A stretch of 13,249 nt of DNA from CAXQZM01 sp964228455 (GTDB lineage: Bacteria > Pseudomonadota > Alphaproteobacteria > UBA7985), in NCBI GenBank assembly GCA_964228455.1, contig CAXQZM010000048.1:1-13249 (forward strand), read 5' to 3'. This document shows, in pieces, positions 6,820 to 13,249 of the stretch; position 1 is the first letter of the stretch; the number at the start of each line of letters is the position of its first letter. Under the pieces are notes generated by a model that was given only the letters and a program-made list of their open reading frames with translations, had not been told where the DNA came from and searched no databases. The translations under genes were made by a program, and so were the position numbers.

Positions 6820-8319
6820 ATGTCTTATATACTATCAATCGATCAGGGCACGACTTCTTCGCGCGCAATAATATTTAATTCCAAACTTGAAGCAATAACC
6901 AGCGATCAAAAGGAATTTACCCAATATTTCCCAAAACCTGGTTGGGTGGAACATGATGCCGAAGAGATCTGGGAGAGCGTTCTTGCAGTCGCCAGAAATG
7001 CATTAGAAAAAGCAAACATTTCGGCAGCGGAGATCGATGGAATTGGTATCACTAATCAGCGGGAAACAATTGTTGCATTTGAGAAAAGCACGGGCAAGCC
7101 AATTCATAACGCCCTTGTTTGGCAGGACCGTCGCACATCAAATATGTGCTCGCGACTAAAGAAAGATGGCCATGAAGAAGCGTTAAACCAAAAAACTGGA
7201 CTACTTTTGGATCCCTATTTCAGCGCAACGAAGATTTCCTGGATGATCCAAAACATCGATGGCCTCAAGGAGCGTGTCGATCGCGGGGATGTTTTATTCG
7301 GAACTATTGATACTTACTTAATCTACCGCCTGACTTCCGGCGCGTCATTTGTAACTGACGCAACCAACGCAGCACGAACTGCGCTATACAACATAATTGA
7401 AGGCCGCTGGTCACGCGAGCTCACTGCCCTATTCAATGTCCCAATCAAAGCGTTACCAGAGGTCTTGGACTCTAGTGCGAACTTTGGCCTCTGTAGTGAA
7501 GACATCCTAGGAGCTGAAATCCCAATTTGCGGTGTAGCAGGCGACCAACAGGCGGCGACTGTTGGACAAGCCTGTTTTTCACCAGGTATGTTAAAATCAA
7601 CATACGGCACAGGCTGTTTCGCTCTCCTAAATACTGGCGCCACACCAGTTAGTTCCAAAAATAAGCTTCTAACAACTATTGCCTATCAACTCGATGGAAA
7701 TACAACCTACGCGCTAGAAGGTTCAATCTTCATTGCAGGTGCCGCAGTTCAGTGGCTTAGAGACGGACTGGGGATCATAGAAAAGGCCGAGCAGACAGGC
7801 GCAATGGCGTCAGAATCAGCAATGGATGAGCCAATATTTATGGTCCCAGCATTTACTGGACTGGGCGCCCCTCACTGGGATCCAAATGCTAGAGGAGCCA
7901 TATATGGACTTACGAGAAAGTCGGGACCAAAAGAGTTTGCAAGAGCTGCTTTAGAGGCCGTCTGCTATCAAACAAGCGACTTACTTAGCGCTATGCGAGC
8001 AGATTGGGCTGCTGCTGGCAGAGAGGTTGAAACAGCCAGCCTGAGGGTAGATGGCGGAATGGTTGCATCTGATTGGATGCTTCAATTTCTTTCCGACATA
8101 CTAGCGTCAGCTGTTGAAAGGCCAAAACTGCTTGAAACTACCGCTCTCGGCGCGGCGTATCTTGCGGGGTTAAAACTTGGGCTTGTACCCACGCCTGCAC
8201 AGATGCAAAATGCTTGGGCACTTGATAAGCGTTTCAGCCCGTCAATGGACACTGAGACGCGCGAGGCAAAACTTTCCGGTTGGAAAGACGCAGTTCAGCG
8301 AACGCTCTCTAATGATTGA
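6820..8319 (+). CDS. glpK: Glycerol kinase
   Basis: GlpK phosphorylates glycerol with ATP to sn-glycerol 3-phosphate in the cytoplasm, trapping it for glycolysis and lipid synthesis. From the ATG at 6820 the protein is 499 residues (502 in E. coli). It opens directly with MSYILSIDQGTTSSRAI, where DQGTTSSR (8-15) is the N-terminal ATP-binding motif. In-frame starts at 6781 (GTG) and 6796 (ATG) would add residues the family lacks and have no better ribosome binding site. Visible FGGY-kinase features include GITNQRET, HNALVWQDRRT, GVAGDQQAA, KSTYGTGCF, the signature in FTGLGAPHWDPNARG, and LRVDGGMVASDWMLQF near the C-terminus. No glpF or glpD is nearby. The stop overlaps the start of marC-1 by 8 bases, making it the first gene of an apparent four-gene operon. 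Confidence 0.95.
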   Translation: MSYILSIDQGTTSSRAIIFNSKLEAITSDQKEFTQYFPKPGWVEHDAEEIWESVLAVARNALEKANISAAEIDGIGITNQRETIVAFEKSTGKPIHNALVWQDRRTSNMCSRLKKDGHEEALNQKTGLLLDPYFSATKISWMIQNIDGLKERVDRGDVLFGTIDTYLIYRLTSGASFVTDATNAARTALYNIIEGRWSRELTALFNVPIKALPEVLDSSANFGLCSEDILGAEIPICGVAGDQQAATVGQACFSPGMLKSTYGTGCFALLNTGATPVSSKNKLLTTIAYQLDGNTTYALEGSIFIAGAAVQWLRDGLGIIEKAEQTGAMASESAMDEPIFMVPAFTGLGAPHWDPNARGAIYGLTRKSGPKEFARAALEAVCYQTSDLLSAMRADWAAAGREVETASLRVDGGMVASDWMLQFLSDILASAVERPKLLETTALGAAYLAGLKLGLVPTPAQMQNAWALDKRFSPSMDTETREAKLSGWKDAVQRTLSND

Positions 8320-8953
8320 TCAATTTATATCAGCTTTCGCAACATTATTTGTGACGATCGATCCAATCGGCAACGTTCCAATCTTTATGGCTTTAATTGC
8401 ATCTTATCCTGCTGCCATACAACGGGCCATTGCTTTTCGAGCAGCCCTCATTGGACTTGTTATATTACTTGTATTTGCTTTTGTTGGAAATTCACTTCTC
8501 GCTTTCTTAGGAATATCCATGCCCGCTTTAGAAATTACAGGTGGACTGCTACTGCTTATGGTTGCGATTGAGATGGTGTTTGAGCGACGGTCAGCGCGTC
8601 GGCAGCAGAGAGTAGATGAAGCTACGCAAGATCAAGTCAGCGACGACGGAGAATGGCAGTCTCTCGCCATCTTTCCACTTGCCATTCCAATGTTAGCTGG
8701 CGCCGGTGCGATGACTAGCCTGCTTGTTGTGTCCGCTGGCAATAGCCCTAGCTCACCTTCTTTTTATTTAAGCATACTGGCTCTATTGCTGGTTATAGGA
8801 CTGTTTGCGATGATCATCTGGCTAACCATCACACTTGGCAACCGCGTGAACAAACAAGTCTATCTAGTTTTAACACGAATTATGGGTGTGATTTTAGCGG
8901 CTCTAAGCACTCAATTTATTCTAAGCGGTATAAAAGCAGCATTTAACCTCTAA
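8312..8953 (+). CDS. MarC family integral membrane protein (first of a tandem pair)
   Basis: This 213-residue inner-membrane protein belongs to the MarC/UPF0056 family, which usually has six membrane segments. The family's link to multiple antibiotic resistance was not borne out, and its function is unknown. The N-terminus MIDQFISAFATLFVTIDPIGN carries the family's DPxGN motif at residues 17-21. A charged loop (ERRSARRQQRVDEATQDQ) separates the first three segments from the second half, which starts with LAIFPLAIPMLAGAGAMT. The ATG at 8312 is chosen because it gives the family N-terminus; it overlaps the glpK stop by 8 bases (ATGATTGA) with no clear Shine-Dalgarno sequence, suggesting translational coupling. 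Longer in-frame extensions back to 8177 run inside glpK and are unlikely to be used. A paralogue follows 8 bases later. Confidence 0.88.
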   Translation: MIDQFISAFATLFVTIDPIGNVPIFMALIASYPAAIQRAIAFRAALIGLVILLVFAFVGNSLLAFLGISMPALEITGGLLLLMVAIEMVFERRSARRQQRVDEATQDQVSDDGEWQSLAIFPLAIPMLAGAGAMTSLLVVSAGNSPSSPSFYLSILALLLVIGLFAMIIWLTITLGNRVNKQVYLVLTRIMGVILAALSTQFILSGIKAAFNL

Positions 8954-8961
8954 AAGCTCTT

Positions 8962-9597
8962 ATGGACCACTTTATAAATGCATTTGCGACGTTGTTTGTA
9001 ACTATCAATGTTCTAGGGGTTCTCCCAGTTTTTGTAGGACTTGTTCAAGGGTACTCGCCCAAACAGCAAAGGCAAATCGCGCTCCGATCAAATCTCATTT
9101 GTTTTCTAGTCTTACTCGCTTTTGCAGTCGGCGGAGAACCATTCTTACGCCTACTTGGAATCTCTTTACCGGCCTTTCAAATCGGTGGAGGAATCCTTCT
9201 TTTCTTTGTAGGCTTCGAGATGGTTTTTGACCGACGAAATCAAAGACGGGAAAAAACTGCAAAGGCCTCCATTGAAAATCACGATGAGCCACAGCAAGAC
9301 TGGCAGTCACTAGCTATTTTCCCTCTCGCAGTTCCACTGCTAGCAGGTGCTGGAACAATGACCGTTCTTATTCTGCTCTCGGCTGGAAATCCAATTGGAA
9401 GTCCCAATTTCTTTATTACCTTGTTGGCACTTGCAGCTGTTATGATAATATCTACAGGCCTACACCTTATGGCAGCAATAAACGGCAATCGCCTAAATCA
9501 GCAGTTAACCAATATAACAACTCGCCTAATGGGTGTGATCCTCGCAGCACTTAGCGCTCAGTATGTAATCGACGGCTATATAGGTATTTCTCTGTGA
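8962..9597 (+). CDS. MarC family integral membrane protein (second, divergent paralogue)
   Basis: This 211-residue protein is a paralogue of the preceding gene, with the same layout: N-terminal FINAFATLFVTI, GFEMVFDRR before a charged loop, QSLAIFPLAVPLLAGAGTMT, and a C-terminal TRLMGVILAALSAQYVI. The two can be aligned by eye over nearly their whole length. The DPIGN motif of the first copy is replaced by NVLGV (residues 16-20), losing the acidic residue and proline in membrane segment 1. The start ATG at 8962 lies 8 bases after the previous stop. The final stop overlaps the GTG start of the MFS gene by 4 bases. The pair may form a hetero-oligomer, but that is inference. Confidence 0.86.
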   Translation: MDHFINAFATLFVTINVLGVLPVFVGLVQGYSPKQQRQIALRSNLICFLVLLAFAVGGEPFLRLLGISLPAFQIGGGILLFFVGFEMVFDRRNQRREKTAKASIENHDEPQQDWQSLAIFPLAVPLLAGAGTMTVLILLSAGNPIGSPNFFITLLALAAVMIISTGLHLMAAINGNRLNQQLTNITTRLMGVILAALSAQYVIDGYIGISL

Positions 9598-10826
9598 GAC
9601 AGACAATATTATTTGCAGTTGGCGTTATTATTTTAGACGCCATGGGAATTGGACTGCTGATGCCTGTCTTGCCTGATATCCTTGCTGAGTTACAAGGCAT
9701 TGATCCCAAGATCTTACATCAGGCTGATTCTTATAATCCAATTGGTGAAATTGCTGGGATCGGCATGTGGCTAACGGCAGTTTACATGGGCATGCAATTT
9801 CTTTTTGGGCCAACACTAGGTAACCTCTCTGATCGATTTGGACGCAGGCCGGTTTTACTTATTTCATTGTTAGCGCTTGGAATTGATTACATTATTTTAG
9901 GTTTTGCCGGATCAATATGGGTTCTTTTTCTCGGCCGCATTCTTGCTGGAATAGCCGGTGCCACATACGGTACAGCCTATGCCGCCATTGCGGATATATC
10001 AAACAAAGAGAATAAGGCACGCAACTTTGGTTTTGTTGGCGCAGGGTTTGGAATCGGTTTCATATTAGGTCCAGCAATTGGTGCTGCATTAGCGGGGCTA
10101 GATGTGCGAGCGCCCATTTTTGCAGCTGCACTTCTATCGTTTGTCAACCTTGTATTTGGCTACTTATTTTTCCAAGAAACCCTTCCGAAAAAACGACAGC
10201 GTCCATTTGACTTTAGGCGTGCCAATCCAGTTGGCGCATTGCAGCAAATTCGGAAGGTTCCCCAAATTCATGGATGGCTACTCTCGGCTTTTCTGTTTGG
10301 GATTGCTTTTACAGTCTACCCAGCAGTTTGGTCATATTACGGCCGAGCGGTTGCTGGGTGGGACAGACAAGAGGTGGGCATTTCGCTAGCAGTATTTGGA
10401 GTTTCTTTCGCAATTGTACAAATATTTCTTCTGGGTCCGATGGTAAACCGCATTGGCCCAAGACGAGTTCTAGCAATAGGGATTTGGTCGGCGTTCCTAT
10501 GTTTTCTTGGCCTGGGATTGGCTCAAAATGGGACACATATATATATGACGGTTCCCCTTTCCGCCCTTTCCATAGTCGTAAACCCAATGATAAGCTCAAT
10601 TTTATCCAATTCCGTCAGCGAAGACGTTCAAGGAGAGCTGCAAGGAATTAACACTTCGCTGGCCGCAGTTGGATCAACCATCGCACCATTTATAATGGTT
10701 GGCACATTTATCTGGGGCACACCGTCCAACCCTGACAAATTTAGCTTGCCGGGCGCACCCTTTCTTATTTGCGCATGCCTGATGCTTTCATTGATTCTAA
10801 TAACCCGTCGACAAAGCGCGCTATAA
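9594..10826 (+). CDS. MFS transporter, Tet(A)/TCR-like drug:H+ antiporter family
   Basis: This 410-residue major facilitator protein should span the inner membrane 12 times and export a small molecule in exchange for protons. It resembles Tet(A)/Tet(B)-type antiporters. LDAMGIGLLMPVLP in segment 1 contains D15. Motif A GNLSDRFGRRPVLL is at 76-89, IDY at 97-99, GRILAGIAGA at 114-123, and motif C-like GFGIGFILGPAIG at 151-163. The loop between segments 1 and 2 is about 15 residues longer than in Tet(B) as I recall it. Around residue 299, where Tet(B) has Asp285, this protein has Ser in a plain alignment, so tetracycline as substrate is doubtful. The GTG start overlaps the marC-2 stop (GTGA), a typical coupled junction. 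It is the last gene before a strong terminator. Confidence 0.88.
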   Translation: MRQTILFAVGVIILDAMGIGLLMPVLPDILAELQGIDPKILHQADSYNPIGEIAGIGMWLTAVYMGMQFLFGPTLGNLSDRFGRRPVLLISLLALGIDYIILGFAGSIWVLFLGRILAGIAGATYGTAYAAIADISNKENKARNFGFVGAGFGIGFILGPAIGAALAGLDVRAPIFAAALLSFVNLVFGYLFFQETLPKKRQRPFDFRRANPVGALQQIRKVPQIHGWLLSAFLFGIAFTVYPAVWSYYGRAVAGWDRQEVGISLAVFGVSFAIVQIFLLGPMVNRIGPRRVLAIGIWSAFLCFLGLGLAQNGTHIYMTVPLSALSIVVNPMISSILSNSVSEDVQGELQGINTSLAAVGSTIAPFIMVGTFIWGTPSNPDKFSLPGAPFLICACLMLSLILITRRQSAL

Positions 10827-10827
10827 A

Positions 10828-10852
10828 AAAAGGGGGCTTGCAGCCCCCTTTT
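10828..10852. terminator. Bidirectional intrinsic terminator
   Basis: A perfect ten-pair stem joins AAAAGGGGGC (10828-10837) to GCCCCCTTTT (10843-10852) with a five-base loop. It starts 2 bases after the MFS stop codon. Reading +, it ends in TTTT. Reading -, it is followed by a run of T from the A-rich left flank (10825-10831), and it lies 20 bases beyond the stop of the substrate-binding protein gene. It can therefore terminate both convergent transcripts. Confidence 0.9.
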
Positions 10853-10871
10853 CTCAAATAATCAATCCAAA

Positions 10872-12062
10872 CTAAAGAGCTTCTTCCTCGGCTAGCAGCC
10901 ACACGTGGGTAAATACAGGATGAGCACCTTCAGGTATTGCAGTCACACGCGATAAAAAGACTTCTGATGAGCCTTTACGAATGCCAGGACCAAAGCCAAT
11001 CTTCCCACCAGTAAAAATATTGTCGATGGTTGTTGACTCCATCGCGGCCACGAAGCTTTCAGTTGTAAGGTCAGGACCTGCATTATTAAGCGCAGCAACC
11101 AAGAATTCAGCACCAATACGACCGATGATCGCAGCACCCGTAACAGGCGCACCAGTTGCTGCTTCCCACTGAGCTTTAAACTCAGCCGCTGCTGGCGAAC
11201 GGCGCGCAGCATCAGTAGCTCCAATCCAAGCACCCGCAGCATAAAGACCTTCTAGTGCCGGCAATATACCTTGCTGATGGGCGATAAGTATAACTGCATC
11301 TTCAAAGATCGCCGTGGATCCCATTATAGGCACGTTATACCCCAACTGTGCCGCAGTCGCCTTGATCGCAATGGCCTCTGGAAAGTTAGTACCAAGAGCA
11401 ATAAAGTCACATCCATCACGCTGCAGTCTCAGCAAAGATCCTACATAATCAGTATCACGTGGCTGATGAGCCGCGGTAGCTTTAACCTCTACACCCAGAG
11501 AAGCAGCTACATCATTAAGCGCATCTAAGCTTTCTCTGCCAAAATCTGTCTCAAGATAGATTATACAAGGCGCACTCACACCCATGTTCTCCACAAAATG
11601 TTGAGTTCCTTTTTGGATTTGCTCATAATACGAGGACAAACCCTGGAATGCCATATCTCCTTCCATTGAGCGCGCTGCCGATAATGGAAAAACGTTAGGA
11701 ACGCCAAATTCTTCCTGAAGCGGCATGACTGCATTATTCATTGGCGTACCAAGTGCACCAAAGATAGCAAAGACACCATCATCGATGACTAGTTTTTCAC
11801 CTGCGGCGGCTGCTTTAGCGACCTCATAGCCATGATCTTCTATGTTAACTACAAGCTGCCTGCCATGGATACCGCCAGCGGCATTAACAGCACCAAAATA
11901 AGCTTGTGCAGAGCCCATTGAGGCTTGTCCCCAAGGGGCAAGTGGTCCTGACATCGCCGTATGCGATCCGAGCAGAATTTCAGTATCCGATACGCCCTGC
12001 TGCGCCGAAGCGGCTGCACCGAGCGAGACCGCCATGACGGCGGACATCAATATGCGTTTCAT
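10872..12062 (-). CDS. ABC transporter periplasmic substrate-binding protein, branched-chain amino acid (LivK) type
   Basis: This 396-residue exported protein has the type I periplasmic binding fold used by branched-chain amino acid, amide and urea transporters. The N-terminus MKRILMSAVMAVSLGAAASA is a clear signal peptide, probably cut after ASA before QQGVSD. The mature part starts with the family pattern TEILLGSHTAMSGPLAPWGQ, followed by GAVNAAGGIHGRQLVVNIEDHGYE and a GALGTPMNNAV ligand-loop segment. Mid-protein YLETDFGRESLD and the VGSLLRLQRDGCDFIALG segment also fit. ATG 12062 is preferred over TTG 12083 because it begins the signal peptide and has GAGGAA about 9 bases upstream. No permease or ATPase gene is next to it, so it is either an orphan or supplies a transporter encoded elsewhere. 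The ligand cannot be read from the sequence. Confidence 0.88.
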   Translation of the reverse strand: MKRILMSAVMAVSLGAAASAQQGVSDTEILLGSHTAMSGPLAPWGQASMGSAQAYFGAVNAAGGIHGRQLVVNIEDHGYEVAKAAAAGEKLVIDDGVFAIFGALGTPMNNAVMPLQEEFGVPNVFPLSAARSMEGDMAFQGLSSYYEQIQKGTQHFVENMGVSAPCIIYLETDFGRESLDALNDVAASLGVEVKATAAHQPRDTDYVGSLLRLQRDGCDFIALGTNFPEAIAIKATAAQLGYNVPIMGSTAIFEDAVILIAHQQGILPALEGLYAAGAWIGATDAARRSPAAAEFKAQWEAATGAPVTGAAIIGRIGAEFLVAALNNAGPDLTTESFVAAMESTTIDNIFTGGKIGFGPGIRKGSSEVFLSRVTAIPEGAHPVFTHVWLLAEEEAL

Positions 12063-12227
12063 AGGTTTGGTTTCCTCTCCCAAGTTTTTACCTTCCTACG
12101 ACATAGCATAGACTTGTGCGTGGTCCAGGGGGAATGTCCATATGCGAACGCTTTGTAACCCAAATACCCTAATTCGTGTTGCTCCGTATCTTTGCTTAAG
12201 CTTGTTAATCTGACGCCAACTTTACGG

Positions 12228-13249
12228 TTATATCCGTCGCCACGCAGTCCCTTCAGCGCTGTCCTCAAGAAGAACACCTAAGTCCACGAGCTTGTCGCGT
12301 ATTTCGTCTGCACGAGCAAAGTCTTTTGCTTTCTTCGCTTCTACCCGCGCCGCCACGAGAGCCTCAATATGTTGATTATCATCTTGCGGCGCTCCTTTGA
12401 ACCAAGTGCTAGGATCCAGTTGTAAAAGCCCTAAAGTTTCGAAATTTGCTGGATTCCTTAGCACTTCTGATGTCTGCAGATCGTCCATTAAGCGGCCTAA
12501 ATGCGGCGGACCCCAATCTTTTCCGGCCGCTTTTTCTCGGTACAGGCTATCCAAACGATTCTGAGCTGCCAGCAGCTTGCTCTCAGTCAAATCTAAGGGA
12601 CTGCGATAGTGAGTCTCTAGTAGAGCAAGCCTAATACTTTCACCCTTAAATCTTTTGGCTAACAGGTCTGGGATAGTGAAAAAATTACCTAAAGATTTTG
12701 ACATTTTTTCACCGTCAACAGTCACAAAACCATTATGAACCCAATAGCGGGCCATGTGATCTGTGTTGTTTGCGCAGCAGGATTGAGCGATTTCATTCTC
12801 GTGGTGGGGGAATCTCAAGTCTAGCCCACCCATGTGCACGTCAAAAACGTCGCCCAAATGCTCTTTAGCCATTGCCGAGCACTCTATATGCCAGCCGGGA
12901 CGTCCAAACCCCCAAGGAGAATCAAACGCGCAATTATATGGCTCATGATCCTTCTTAGGCTTCCACAAAACAAAATCCCGAGGATCTCGCTTTTGATTTG
13001 AGACCTCAATTCGAGCACCAGCGATAAGGTCCTCTTGTGAGAGCCGTGACAAAGATCCGTACCCAGGCATCGAAGCGGTGTGGAATAGAACATTTCCACT
13101 CCCATCCTCATAAGCATTATTTTGCGCAAGAAGCTTTTGGATCATTTCTATCATCTGAGGAATGTGCTCAGTTGCGCGAGGTTCCACTGTTGGAGACAAA
13201 CAACCCAGGGTCTTCATATCATCGACATAATCCTCATGAGTGCGAGCAG
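12228..13249 (-). CDS. cysS: Cysteinyl-tRNA synthetase, N-terminus beyond window edge
   Basis: CysS charges tRNA-Cys with cysteine. The frame is open to the right edge, reading ARTHEDYVDDMKTLGC ahead of the internal Met at 13217, so about the first 100 residues including the HIGH motif are missing and 339 are visible. Diagnostic parts are PTVEPRATEHI, GRPGWHIECSAMA with a zinc-ligand Cys, the zinc-site segment FPHHENEIAQ, and VDGEKMSKSLGNF with the KMSKS loop (12693-12707). HYRSPLDLTESKL begins the helical region, and the C-terminus ends with AKDFARADEIRDKLVDLGVLLEDS and GTAWRR. The stretch from LMDDLQTS to LGLLQ (12420-12491) is shorter than usual, suggesting a compacted DALR-type domain, but the frame is unbroken. 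It lies upstream of the substrate-binding protein gene on the same strand, 165 bases away. Confidence 0.93.
   Translation of the reverse strand, partial: ARTHEDYVDDMKTLGCLSPTVEPRATEHIPQMIEMIQKLLAQNNAYEDGSGNVLFHTASMPGYGSLSRLSQEDLIAGARIEVSNQKRDPRDFVLWKPKKDHEPYNCAFDSPWGFGRPGWHIECSAMAKEHLGDVFDVHMGGLDLRFPHHENEIAQSCCANNTDHMARYWVHNGFVTVDGEKMSKSLGNFFTIPDLLAKRFKGESIRLALLETHYRSPLDLTESKLLAAQNRLDSLYREKAAGKDWGPPHLGRLMDDLQTSEVLRNPANFETLGLLQLDPSTWFKGAPQDDNQHIEALVAARVEAKKAKDFARADEIRDKLVDLGVLLEDSAEGTAWRRI

Noticed and set aside
10102..10651. Two overlapping + strand open frames inside the MFS gene
   Set aside because: They are out-of-frame shadows of the well-supported MFS transporter and show no recognisable protein features.
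12063..12227. 165-base gap between cysS and the substrate-binding protein gene, including a 72-codon - strand open frame that overlaps it
   Set aside because: I found no clear terminator, promoter or RNA structure in the gap, and the open frame overlaps both genes and has no recognisable features.
1..13249. A defence island, mobile element or CRISPR array
   Set aside because: All genes belong to metabolic, transport or translation families. No transposase, integrase, phage gene, direct-repeat array or tRNA gene was seen.

Overview
The window looks like ordinary chromosomal DNA from a Gram-negative proteobacterium, most likely an alphaproteobacterium. That placement is an inference from the single-chain P-protein, the gcvT-gcvH-gcvP order behind a tandem glycine riboswitch, and the general look of the proteins. 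No rRNA or other phylogenetic marker is present to settle it. Base composition is roughly balanced and uniform. I see no insertion sequences, phage genes, CRISPR arrays, tRNAs or rRNAs.

Left part (1-5854, + strand): the window opens inside an O-acetylhomoserine sulfhydrylase-type PLP enzyme (metY-like), which ends at a good intrinsic terminator. A 344-base gap follows and holds a two-aptamer glycine riboswitch. It controls gcvT, gcvH and gcvP, the T, H and P proteins of the glycine cleavage system. The L protein is not here.

Middle part (5871-10826): an ornithine cyclodeaminase/mu-crystallin family reductase on the - strand converges on gcvP. A 52-base divergent gap separates it from glpK. 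After glpK come two adjacent MarC-family membrane protein genes and a Tet-like MFS exporter. Two of the three junctions overlap (glpK/marC-1 by 8 bases, marC-2/MFS by 4) and the third is only 8 bases, so these four genes read as one operon. It ends at a strong hairpin that can serve both strands.

Right part (10872-13249, - strand): a periplasmic substrate-binding protein of the branched-chain amino acid type, with no permease or ATPase beside it, lies downstream of a cysteinyl-tRNA synthetase whose start is beyond the right edge. The synthetase appears to have a shortened DALR-type region.

No clearly new system was found. The most interesting points are the operon of glycerol kinase, twin MarC proteins and a Tet-like exporter; the loss of the DPxGN motif in the second MarC; the riboswitch expression platform; the exporter's retained and missing acidic residues; and the compacted cysteinyl-tRNA synthetase.
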